A stretch of DNA of 43,206 nt. Origin: Phormidesmis priestleyi Ana. Lineage in GTDB: Bacteria; Cyanobacteriota; Cyanobacteriia; Phormidesmidales; Phormidesmidaceae. Position 1 is the first letter of the stretch, and every line of letters starts with the position of its first letter. Both the position numbers and the translations under genes were made by a program. Shown here piece after piece: positions 15,601 to 23,085 of the stretch. Location of the stretch: NCBI GenBank assembly GCA_001314865.1, contig LJZR01000034.1, forward strand, positions 1-43,206, given 5' to 3'. The notes beneath the pieces were generated by a model. It did not search any database. It was not told where the DNA came from and saw nothing but the letters and a program-made list of their open reading frames with translations.

Positions 15601-18052
15601 AGGTGACATTCAGCTCAACGCCCAACAAAACGGCGGCGATATTCAACTGAGCGCCACAGGCAATATCACCACCAACAATCTCACTACTAGCTCCACCAAT
15701 GACGCAGCCGGTGCCATCACCCTCACCAGCAGCGGCAATACACAAATAGGAACCGTCACCGCGCAAGGTAATTTGGCCGGTGGCGATGTGGCCATTACCG
15801 CAACAAATATCACCACCGGAGACATTCAGCTAGACGCCCAGCAAACCGGCGGCAGCTTACAGCTCGCCGTCACCGGAAATATTCAAAGCGATGCCATCAA
15901 CACTGGCGGCACGCTCAATGGCGGCCAAGTCAACTTGGTCACCACCACTGGAGACATTACAGCCACAACCATTCAAACCACTTCTACTACTCAAACCGGC
16001 GGCGCGATCGCCCTTAGCAGCCCCACCAACATCCAAGTCACCACCCTCGATACCCAAGGGGCACTCGGCGGCGGCGCTGTCAGCCTAAGTGCTGCAAACG
16101 TTGCTGCAGACACGATTCAAGCTGGCTCGGCCAACGGAACCGGGGGCACTATCTCGATCAACAGCAGCCAAAGCCCCCAACTCAACAATCTCAGTGCCCA
16201 AGGCGGGCAACAGGGCGGCACCATAGACCTAACGTCTGATGAAGCTCTCACCTTAGGAGATATTCAAGTGAATTCTCCTATTCAGGGGGGCAGCGTTCGC
16301 CTCACTAGCCCGGATAATATTCAGGTTGGTCTCATTGATGCGCAAGGTGGAGTAAACGGTGGGAGTGTTGATGTCATTACCGAGCAGCTGTTCCAAGCGA
16401 CCGATACCTTCACCGATAACAACGGCATCTTAGCGAGCATTTCTGCGGCGGGCGGCGCTACCGACGGACAAGTGGTGATTCGGCATGATGGCGGCAACCA
16501 AACAATTCCTTTTATTGTGGGCGATGCCAGCGTCAACGGCACGGCAGGGGCAATTACTACAGGCGCTAACAACAGCATTCTGCCGACCCGTGGTTTTATT
16601 GGGTCTTACACTCAGGGCGATATTCAAATTATTACCGCTGATTTTCTTGATCCTGAAACGGCTGAATTTCCGCCATCTCAAGAAGTGACTGAGATACGCG
16701 AGCAGCCTTTTTGGCTTGATGAGTATTTCACCCGGCAGTTTGAGGACTACATGGGCCAAGGCAATGGTGTGGGGAATGGCATAGAGGTTAAAAGCCTTGA
16801 TGAAATTCAACAGACGCTACAAAAAACAAGAGAGGAAACAGGTATTACCCCGGCTTTGATCTATGTTATTTTTGAGCCGCAAAGCGTAATGGCTGAGGCT
16901 GATGATATTAATGAGCTGGCGAACCGAGGCGAGCGGCTCAGGGCAACCCCGGGTGATGAGGATGAAATCTATCTGGTGTTGGTGCCACCGGAGGGAAATT
17001 TGGTGGTGCGCCGAGCCAACGCCTCAGATGCAACGCGGGAAAATGCACCGGATGCGATCTCGAATTTTAGAAAAGACATTCTATTAGGTGACGGCCCATT
17101 TAATCCAATTGAAAATTTTGCCGGGCATGCCCACAAACTCTATCAGTGGTTTTTAGAGCCTCTGAAGCCTGCCATCGAAGCCAATGGCGTAGATAATTTA
17201 GTTTATATTATGGAGCCAGGGCTGCGCTCAGCGCCGTTAGCAGCCCTATCAGCCATGCATGATGGTGAAGACTATACGATTAGAGACTACAGTATAGGAC
17301 TGATGCCTAGTTTCAGTCTGACTGATACACGCTATCAAGATATTCGTAATGCCCAACTGCGAGCAATGGGTATTTCAGACTTTAAAGATGATGCTTCTAA
17401 TTTACCCAGTGCCCAAGCTGAGGTAGAAACTGTTTCTCATATTTGGCCGCGATCGCATCCCCCACTTCTAAATGAAGACTTAACCTGGCGATCGCTCCGC
17501 CAGCAGAGCAGTAGCGACCCCGGCATTTTGCATTTAGCCACCCATGCCAAATTTGACACCGACACACCAGAAAGCTCCTACATCCGGCTCGCCAATGATG
17601 AAACAATCTCCCTGGCGCAACTAAGAGATATTGGCTTACCCATCGAGCTTTTGGTCTTGAGTGCTTGTGAGACAGCGCTTGATGGCAATGGTTACGACGC
17701 TGAACTCGGCTTTGGTGGTCTGGCTGTGCAAACGGGTGTCAAGTCCGCGCTAGCCAGCTTATGGACAGTCAACGATGCGGGTACGTTCGCGCTGATGAGC
17801 ACCTTTTACGATCAGCTTCGCGGCAATGAAAAGGCCGTGATTAAGGCAGAGGCCTTAAGACAGGCACAGCTAGCTATGCTAGACGGGAAAGTGCGTATTG
17901 AGGATGGTTATTTACACTACAGTGAGAAAACTGCGCCTATGCGGCTGCCAGAGTCCCTAAACAACTATCTGACATCACAATCTATCGACACTATTAATCT
18001 CGCTCATCCCATTCATTGGGCAGGTTTTACAATGATTGGCAGTCCTTGGTAA
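12653..18052 (+). CDS. TpsA haemagglutinin-type exoprotein with C-terminal CHAT protease domain
   Basis: The 1799-residue protein starts with a signal peptide (SVGLASGLAVSVFGMSGAIA) and a TPS secretion domain (about 32-170) with the typical INGGTLSVDGQNLFQSF and FLMNPAGLVFGPHAQL motifs. A long repetitive beta-helix region follows (to about 1340), then a linker, and a CHAT (caspase-HetF-associated with TPR) domain over about 1420-1799. The expected catalytic dyad is visible: H1631 in HLATHAKFD and C1672 in LSACETALDG, followed by LGFGGLAVQTGVKSALASLW. The protein would be exported by the preceding TpsB and display or release a caspase-like protease domain outside the cell. Combination of the two domains is known in cyanobacteria. 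Substrate and processing are unknown. Start ATG 12653 gives the signal peptide; the open frame extends into tpsB but that part is not convincing. Confidence 0.92.
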   Translation: MPEKVVYPISLSVGLASGLAVSVFGMSGAIAQITPALDGTGTNVFQDGNQFFINGGTLSVDGQNLFQSFESFGLEAGQIADFLAQPDVQNILGRVTGGDPSVIDGTLQVSGGAPNLFLMNPAGLVFGPHAQLNVPADFTATTATGIEFGESQWFQAIGENNYGQLNGAPTGFYLGNSGAVINSGNLAVGLGQHLSLIGTDVVNFGSLRASEGQLLLMALPDEGLLRVKLPGYSLGLDLGLTPDAVSRPTAWTLPVAALSDLLQLDAIQSSGVVAELAEQQGEQASAAIVTGLLDVSEEREGGRGGTVGILGDRVGLVGAGINASGTDGGGTVLIGGEFQGQGSLPTAERTGIDADTVIAADALVAGDGGRVIVWADDATQFGGGISARGGQAQGDGGFVEVSGKETLVYRGVTDVGSPVGEIGTLLLDPENIVIVDGNGGANDTEIDDNEILFGDSAGSTFTISETTLEAQNGNLVLEATNNIEIRDLSDNELTLTPGAGSVTFTANNAFIMDDEIDAISSVGRDLTITAGEIVAGNILADGFGSTIGAGSVTLTTTTGDLTVGSIRAIITNTDLPPDPMFNGGSITLNSAGSLTINADQNTTAQIPSDPLDPNSELGDRATGMASFSANGDAGAISLTAVDDINITCATDSCLASFAGGIENVDPRGNGADITITSQDGSISIQSSDRPGVTPDPGSIISLFSGTDLNFTAGDITLSAPNGNVFVEDGISGLTRSGESGDVTITAANFIETGFIETRSDNSGTVRLTTSSNDATNSGITTGNVVTGSNRRGDSIFILNAGPIDLRTAGNVQTGLINLQGNTTGGDLTIRGTNITTDDINLDSDDLAGDIQLIATGDVTIGDVNTGAVNAANNTISGLINISADGAVQTGSITSEGSVTGGNLSISGTDIATGDIQLSSQETAGTLQLTATGNITTTNLNTSSTNATAGSITLSAAGDVQTSTIIAEGNQGSDLTISGRDLTLGDIQLNAQQNGGDIQLSATGNITTNNLTTSSTNDAAGAITLTSSGNTQIGTVTAQGNLAGGDVAITATNITTGDIQLDAQQTGGSLQLAVTGNIQSDAINTGGTLNGGQVNLVTTTGDITATTIQTTSTTQTGGAIALSSPTNIQVTTLDTQGALGGGAVSLSAANVAADTIQAGSANGTGGTISINSSQSPQLNNLSAQGGQQGGTIDLTSDEALTLGDIQVNSPIQGGSVRLTSPDNIQVGLIDAQGGVNGGSVDVITEQLFQATDTFTDNNGILASISAAGGATDGQVVIRHDGGNQTIPFIVGDASVNGTAGAITTGANNSILPTRGFIGSYTQGDIQIITADFLDPETAEFPPSQEVTEIREQPFWLDEYFTRQFEDYMGQGNGVGNGIEVKSLDEIQQTLQKTREETGITPALIYVIFEPQSVMAEADDINELANRGERLRATPGDEDEIYLVLVPPEGNLVVRRANASDATRENAPDAISNFRKDILLGDGPFNPIENFAGHAHKLYQWFLEPLKPAIEANGVDNLVYIMEPGLRSAPLAALSAMHDGEDYTIRDYSIGLMPSFSLTDTRYQDIRNAQLRAMGISDFKDDASNLPSAQAEVETVSHIWPRSHPPLLNEDLTWRSLRQQSSSDPGILHLATHAKFDTDTPESSYIRLANDETISLAQLRDIGLPIELLVLSACETALDGNGYDAELGFGGLAVQTGVKSALASLWTVNDAGTFALMSTFYDQLRGNEKAVIKAEALRQAQLAMLDGKVRIEDGYLHYSEKTAPMRLPESLNNYLTSQSIDTINLAHPIHWAGFTMIGSPW
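15165..16300 (+). repeat. Tandem about 70-residue repeats inside tpsA
   Basis: Within the exoprotein gene, units containing GDIQLxAQxxGGxLQLxATGNI followed by STN…GxITL and EGN/QGN…DxxI recur with a period near 210 bp (GDIQL at about 15390, 15602 and 15818, with related GDI units near 15165 and 16257). They encode rungs of the predicted beta-helix stalk. Base composition is higher in G+C than in 13920-14900. Such repeats can vary in number between strains by recombination. Confidence 0.75.
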
Positions 18053-18056
18053 AAGC

Positions 18057-18077
18057 AAAAATAGAAGACCTATTTTT
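18057..18077. terminator. Possible bidirectional terminator between convergent genes
   Basis: AAAAATAG (18057-18064), five-base loop, CTATTTTT (18070-18077). The AT-only 8-bp stem lies between the tpsA stop and the convergent DUF928-like gene, partly overlapping the latter stop codon. It is weak thermodynamically but its T-runs are correctly placed in both directions. Confidence 0.35.
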
Positions 18078-18879
18078 CTACTTCCACCGGTAGCTCAATA
18101 ATTGTAGTCACAGAAGTGTGAGGTAAATCTGTTAGTTCTACAGAGTCGATCATCTCAACCCAATCAGCTACCGTTTCTATTGGACTTTGCTGATAGCTTT
18201 CAATTAGCGTGTTAAGCGTATCATACCAGTGTTCTGTGTCAGGCACCGCATTCTGAGGCAGATACATCAATCCACCCATGAGAGACTGCGGAGATCGCGT
18301 CTGGGTACTGTCATTACAATAAGCCATGAACTGCCAGAGATAACCAACATCTGGCTCTAAATCTACGGGTGCATTCAAACCTACTAACCCGCTCGGGCCG
18401 CCGCTTCCATTTCCCGCCGCTATGACACCGCTGTCATAAACAATGCTTCTAGTATCTACACGTTGAATTTGAACTCGTATCGGACTATTTTCATCGAGCG
18501 CGTAAGGGCTGTAGATCCAAAGAATGGGGCTTTCACGCTCAGTAAAGCTGCTGTATGTAGGATTATTAGAAGCTGGAAACAGATGACGAATATAAGTTTC
18601 AGAAACAGGCAACCCGTCTACCTTACATTCTTCTGTTCGAGTTGCACCTGAGACCGTGCCACGAGGCAGACGACTAGATGCCGGAGGCCGAGACTGAGCA
18701 AAGTAACGGGAAGTTGCAGCAGCAGGCAGAGGCTTTGATAAAACGGATTCGAAGAAAGAGGCGTGAGCGCTGCTGTCTGCTGCTGTCCACTGTCCAGCGG
18801 TTACTAAAAAAACTGTTAAAAGTAGTGTTCTAAACCGGACAATTCTCAGAAGTAGGTGGGCTGATAGTAGCTGCATCAT
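18070..18879 (-). CDS. DUF928-family exported protein
   Basis: The 269-residue protein begins with a signal peptide or anchor (hydrophobic stretch LLLTVFLVTAGQWTAADSSA). It contains the motifs GTVSGATR near residue 78, then LPVSETYIRHLFPAS and a central section ESPILWIYSPYAL, WQFMAYCN and SLMGGLMYL, which match my recollection of the cyanobacterial DUF928 family. Two spaced Cys residues (EECK and AYCN) may form a disulfide. Function of the family is unknown; members are often found beside CHAT, TPS and CHASE2 genes. The start is ATG 18879; an upstream TTG (18885) is possible but less likely. It runs convergent to tpsA and co-directional with the kinase and STAND genes, 115 bp downstream of the kinase stop. 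Confidence 0.75.
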   Translation of the reverse strand: MMQLLSAHLLLRIVRFRTLLLTVFLVTAGQWTAADSSAHASFFESVLSKPLPAAATSRYFAQSRPPASSRLPRGTVSGATRTEECKVDGLPVSETYIRHLFPASNNPTYSSFTERESPILWIYSPYALDENSPIRVQIQRVDTRSIVYDSGVIAAGNGSGGPSGLVGLNAPVDLEPDVGYLWQFMAYCNDSTQTRSPQSLMGGLMYLPQNAVPDTEHWYDTLNTLIESYQQSPIETVADWVEMIDSVELTDLPHTSVTTIIELPVEVEK

Positions 18880-19000
18880 GAACAATGGAGTGAATTACAA
18901 ATGAATTAAGTTAAGTGAGTCAGTTTAAGTGAAAAAATGAATGGCGCGCGAGCTTAGTAAACGCCTAGTTTTTTCTCTATCTACCATTCTATCTGTTGTC

Positions 19001-21178
19001 TCAGTACATATAAGGATTCTCATCTTGATACTTGTGGACAGCGAACACAACCACGCTTGTTACGCTCCATGCTAGTGCTACAGGAACGAGCGGGAACCAA
19101 AGAGAGAGCTTGATAAATGCGCATAAGGAAGACACGTAGAGGACTAAGATGCCGCCTCCACAAAAAGCGATCGCATAAAGCGTCCCTTTTTGTGATTGCT
19201 TTAATGCAAGCAAAGAACCGCCAGCCAGTAGAGAGATGACCATAATTAAGCTGTTATCGTGTGTCTGTTGGGGCAGTGCCCACATCAGCCGCCGCTCGTC
19301 TTCTATGTAGGAAATGAGCTGGCTAACAATGTGGGCATGAATAAATACGCCGGGTACGGGCGTACCACCGTAAGGAACACGGTGCTGGTCACCTTTCTGC
19401 GAGGTGGCCATTCTATCTACCCCAATTAGAACTACCTTATTAGCGAAAGCATCAGGCGCGTAGTTGCCTTGCAGAACTTCAGTTAGCGAAAACGTAGGGG
19501 CTAGATCGGTTGGCCCAGCTCTCCTACGTCGATAGTTGATTAACACCTGATTGCCTGCGCCATCGTCTTCTGATAAACGATAGCCACCCACACGAAGTTT
19601 CTCTGGCAGAAACGGTAGGGCCGTGGGGCGCTCAGCAGCAGTGCGATCACCGGTCGCTATTTCAAAGCGATTATCGTTCCAGTCAGCCGTCATGCCTTTC
19701 GCTGCAAAATAGCGAGTCATTAGCCCCAACGCTAAAGACGTATAGGCCGGACACACCGAGCTATCGTGGAGCGCCGCGAGTGTAGCTCGCCGCACGGTGC
19801 CCCCTTCCACCGTACCCTCAGCAGTAATTAAATTGCTAAAGGTCAAAATTTCTGTATCAGATAACGTATCTGTGGGCGGGCCAAATGGTTCCGACGCGTC
19901 GCCGTCCCCGGCCAAATGGCAGACCAAACGCAGCGGCTGTTGTTGGCTAGTACGCTTAAAGATCTGTTTAAGGAATGGATAGTCAGGTGCAACAGATTTA
20001 TCTCGCCTTAGATCGAGACCAATGGCACTAGGCTGTACTGTAGTATCTTGCAGCAATCTTTTCAGGAGCTGCTCAAGTGCTGCATCAGAAATAGAATCAT
20101 CACTCTCAGTTTTCCCTTTAGGATTGAAGGCTGGAACGGGGTGATTGAACTGAAAGTCGTAATCTGCTTTATCAATGGTAATAATAGCCAAGCGATTGTC
20201 TTTGGGCTCTGGGGCAAGCTGGGCACTCGTTCCAATGAGATGATCGTATGCCCTCAGCTCTACTGTTTGCAGAGCACCTACCATACGCAAACCAACTATG
20301 CTAGCGCCTGCTATCAGGGCGATCGCCCCTGACAGCCAATAGCGATGATCTCTTGCTTTTTGCCAAACAGATTTACGGCGCTGCAATACCGCTAACACTT
20401 GTCGGGCGCTGCTGGGGCGATCGCCTGGTGCCTCTGCGGTCAGCCCGTAGATAACTTCAGCAAAATCTATTAGCTCAGGGGCGACCGTTTTCTTTAGTTT
20501 TTGCCGTTCGTGATTACTCGCATCTTTCCACTGACTCCCAAATACAGCGTGCTGAAACGTACGACCCAAAGCATACAAATCAGTTTGAGGGGTATGCTGT
20601 CCGGCTGAGCTTTCATCCTCACTCTCATACATCAGCTCTGGGGCCGCATAAGGACGTGTCCCCAATAAAGCGCCACCAAAATCAACCAGATGAACCTTAT
20701 TGTTTTTGATGATGATATTTTCGGGCTTGATGTCTTGATGGATAATGCCTTTCTCATGCAGATAACACAGTAGCTTACAGGCTTGCTCTAGCCATAGATA
20801 AAGTAATGAAGCCGAAATAGAACCTTGGCAATCAATGACTTTATCTAGGGTTGACCCAGGAAAATACGTCATTGCCAGCATGGCCGTATTTTTCTGGTTT
20901 TCATGAGTGCTTAAATTAGAATATTTAAGCGTCGGAAGGCGAGGATGCTTTAGCTGCGCTAAGCAGTGCATCTCTCTTTGCAGACTGGCCAAACCCGTTG
21001 CCGAGTGCTTTGTCAGTCGCTTTAAGATTGAGTATCGATTGCAGTTAGTCTTATCTCGCGTTACTAAAAGCGTTTCTACCCCATGAGCATTCTCTCTTAA
21101 ATACTCAATGACTGAAAAGTTTCCCTGCTCTGTTTGAATACTGTCCATTGTGCAATTTGAGCCTGGCCTATGAGGCAT
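19001..21178 (-). CDS. Membrane Ser/Thr protein kinase with CHASE2 sensor domain
   Basis: Residues about 20-275 form a eukaryotic-type kinase: ATP-binding Lys53 (SILKRL), catalytic loop HQDIKPEN (D149, N154) with Gln in place of the usual Arg of HRD, DFGG at 166-169, and APE at 179-181 after an unusually short activation segment. A single transmembrane helix (about 285-300, GAIALIAGASIVGLRMV) leads into an extracytoplasmic CHASE2 domain (ELRAYDHL, LAIITIDKADY, about 305-620). Three closing membrane helices follow (about 645-720). The protein should sense an envelope signal and phosphorylate cytoplasmic targets, perhaps the STAND protein. The ATG at 21178 overlaps the STAND gene end by 11 bp; ATG 21148 is an alternative start. 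The loss of HRD Arg with short activation loop suggests constitutive rather than phospho-activated activity. Confidence 0.9.
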   Translation of the reverse strand: MPHRPGSNCTMDSIQTEQGNFSVIEYLRENAHGVETLLVTRDKTNCNRYSILKRLTKHSATGLASLQREMHCLAQLKHPRLPTLKYSNLSTHENQKNTAMLAMTYFPGSTLDKVIDCQGSISASLLYLWLEQACKLLCYLHEKGIIHQDIKPENIIIKNNKVHLVDFGGALLGTRPYAAPELMYESEDESSAGQHTPQTDLYALGRTFQHAVFGSQWKDASNHERQKLKKTVAPELIDFAEVIYGLTAEAPGDRPSSARQVLAVLQRRKSVWQKARDHRYWLSGAIALIAGASIVGLRMVGALQTVELRAYDHLIGTSAQLAPEPKDNRLAIITIDKADYDFQFNHPVPAFNPKGKTESDDSISDAALEQLLKRLLQDTTVQPSAIGLDLRRDKSVAPDYPFLKQIFKRTSQQQPLRLVCHLAGDGDASEPFGPPTDTLSDTEILTFSNLITAEGTVEGGTVRRATLAALHDSSVCPAYTSLALGLMTRYFAAKGMTADWNDNRFEIATGDRTAAERPTALPFLPEKLRVGGYRLSEDDGAGNQVLINYRRRRAGPTDLAPTFSLTEVLQGNYAPDAFANKVVLIGVDRMATSQKGDQHRVPYGGTPVPGVFIHAHIVSQLISYIEDERRLMWALPQQTHDNSLIMVISLLAGGSLLALKQSQKGTLYAIAFCGGGILVLYVSSLCAFIKLSLWFPLVPVALAWSVTSVVVFAVHKYQDENPYMY

Positions 21179-22649
21179 AACTAAAGTATTTTTCTAGCGA
21201 TCGCCTAACGACTGGGTTGATGGTGTACTGGCCAATGCTGTCTTCTTGCTCATCAATAAGCGATAGCTCACGCAGCAGCTTAAATTCTTGATTCACCGAT
21301 GCGCCAAAAAGACTCAGCAGCTTGCGAAAGCTGAAGGTTGATATATTTTCTTTTCCTAGCTTTTGCAAAATCTCTAGGGCTGAATCTGGACAGCGCGCTA
21401 GGATCTTTTCGTAGCCGTTAAGCTCAGAGAGAAAAACAGAGCCATCGTCAATCACCTGCTCCACAAACGCATCTGGTGATGCCTCAAAATAGCGCTTAAT
21501 TACCCTAGAAATAATTCTCAGCTCGCCTGGATTACCGCTGTAGGTATCAATGATTTTGTTTAGCCCAGGCTCCTTTTTGAGTCCGCTATCGAGTAGCATT
21601 TGCGTAGCTGCATCAAAGTCAATGCCTTTAATTCTTTTTTGAGAAATAGAACCCAGTCCTTTTTCTTCTAAATCTCTAATAAAGGGAATAGAAACAACAC
21701 TGCTGAAGATGAATAAACTTTGACTAGCACTTCTGAGAAAATCTGAAAAGAAAACATAGAAAGGATCGCCGTCGTCATGCTCAAATGCTTTAAAGTCTTC
21801 TAGGACAACTGCATACTGAGTATTTTTCAGCTCTTCTAAGATTTTGTTTTTTTTCTCTAGCAGAAAGCTACTCTTGCTGTTGTTAGTAGCCTCTGACTCA
21901 AGCGCTAAGTCACCGATAGAAAAAGATAGCTTGCTGAGCTGATGAATCAAGTGGTGATAGGCTTCATTGCCGTTTTCCGCAGCAAAGCCGCCGAAGTCAA
22001 TGTTGTAAAAGGCTGAGTTTTCGCTTTGTTGAATGGACTGTGCAAACTGACCAGTCAGCGCTTGCGCGATCGCTCTGCCTATGCTCTTTTTGCCAATGCC
22101 TAGCGGCCCTTGCAATAGCAGCATTTGAGTACGCTTTTCTGAGATGTTGCGCAGCATCGCGTTAACCAGTTTCTCCCTACCGTATAGGTTCTCTTCCATC
22201 ACGGGAGCACTCTGACCAGCCTGTAAAAACTCGTATCCCTTGGAGCTGAGGTAGTCAATAATATTGTCAGAATCTAGCGCCTGCTGCATCCCATTTCTCA
22301 GATCCGTACAGGGCGAAACTATTGGCTCTTTATACACACAGATAAATTCCAGGTACTTTTTAACCCGCTCTACGGTCTTACGAAAAGACTCTACCTTTTT
22401 CACTAGGGCGTGGCCTTCAAGATTATTAATCCGCTTCTTAATCTCTTTTTTAGAAAATCCTTTAAGTAAGCAGGTAACGGCTTTCAGCTCAGTTTCAGAC
22501 AGCGCTTTTCTTCTATGAAGATCTCTCCATATCACCTTGTCTTCAGCACTGTAGTATTTCCACTTAAATAGATTTACGAACCCTTTCGCAATCTTAAGAT
22601 CGCGATTGAGTTCATCCGGTATCGTCGTTTCAATATTGATATCAACCAT
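21168..22649 (-). CDS. STAND-type ATPase with N-terminal HTH-like domain
   Basis: The 493-residue protein has a helical N-terminal region (about 45-100) with an HTH-like segment (ETELKAVTCLLKGFSKKEI) similar in layout to the N-termini of cyanobacterial effector-associated STAND proteins. An AAA/STAND NTPase follows: Walker A GPLGIGKKS at 181-189 and Walker B-like YAVVLEDF at about 277-284, then IFIFSS-type sensor region and a winged-helix-like C-terminus. There is no WD40 or TPR sensor array, so it is shorter than most STAND proteins. It is followed by the CHASE2 kinase with an 11-bp overlap, implying co-translation and a shared pathway. Likely role: nucleotide-driven switch or scaffold in a signalling pathway; exact function unknown. 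Confidence 0.75.
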   Translation of the reverse strand: MVDINIETTIPDELNRDLKIAKGFVNLFKWKYYSAEDKVIWRDLHRRKALSETELKAVTCLLKGFSKKEIKKRINNLEGHALVKKVESFRKTVERVKKYLEFICVYKEPIVSPCTDLRNGMQQALDSDNIIDYLSSKGYEFLQAGQSAPVMEENLYGREKLVNAMLRNISEKRTQMLLLQGPLGIGKKSIGRAIAQALTGQFAQSIQQSENSAFYNIDFGGFAAENGNEAYHHLIHQLSKLSFSIGDLALESEATNNSKSSFLLEKKNKILEELKNTQYAVVLEDFKAFEHDDGDPFYVFFSDFLRSASQSLFIFSSVVSIPFIRDLEEKGLGSISQKRIKGIDFDAATQMLLDSGLKKEPGLNKIIDTYSGNPGELRIISRVIKRYFEASPDAFVEQVIDDGSVFLSELNGYEKILARCPDSALEILQKLGKENISTFSFRKLLSLFGASVNQEFKLLRELSLIDEQEDSIGQYTINPVVRRSLEKYFSYAS

Positions 22650-22896
22650 GATTTATCTAACGGTTCAGTGAAAACTTCAGGATAAAAGCGATCGCCCAAG
22701 CTTCAGAAAGCTTTCATAAGGTACCCAGATCAAATACTGCGTAAGCCTGAATAAGCAATCAATTCCTGCTAAGAAACTGATAATTCCGTCAGAGCTGTCT
22801 GAGTATCCTTAGCACATCACTTGAGATTATGAGCCTTTTCAAGCCAAAGCTGATTCCTAATTCTGGATTGAAAATGGCTTTTGAGTGGAAGCAAAT
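22650..22896. other. Intergenic region between STAND gene and M23 gene
   Basis: Divergent intergenic DNA between the minus-strand signalling pair and the plus-strand lectin-peptidase gene. It contains one HIP1 octamer (near 22689) and AT-rich stretches; I see no convincing promoter hexamers, RNA gene or repeat. Confidence 0.4.
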
Positions 22897-23085
22897 ATGC
22901 TCCAAGAAAAAGTGAGAATAAGTGCAACGAGCGCGGCGATACACCTTCTCTACTCTAAGAAGTTATGTCCAGTAAAGCTGGCTCTGCAATATGTCAGAAG
23001 CAACACATTAGAACTGGTTTTGTCTTTGACTGCTCTGTTTTTAAAAAATTCTTTCTTTCCAGGAGTACCAAAGTTTAAATCATGA
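22897..23085 (+). CDS. Possible small upstream protein, weak support
   Basis: A 62-codon frame starts at ATG 22897 with GGAAG five bases before it, and its TGA overlaps the ATG of the M23 gene as ATGA (23082-23085). The product is basic with a hydrophobic middle (LELVLSLTALFLKNSFF) that could be a membrane segment. The coupled stop/start is the only positive argument; it may be a chance open frame in the leader. Confidence 0.22.
   Translation: MLQEKVRISATSAAIHLLYSKKLCPVKLALQYVRSNTLELVLSLTALFLKNSFFPGVPKFKS

Noticed and set aside
15165..16300. Regular repeats that could suggest a CRISPR array
   Set aside because: The period is near 210 bp, the repeats are degenerate and stay in the tpsA reading frame as beta-helix units; there are no short identical repeats with unique spacers and no cas genes.
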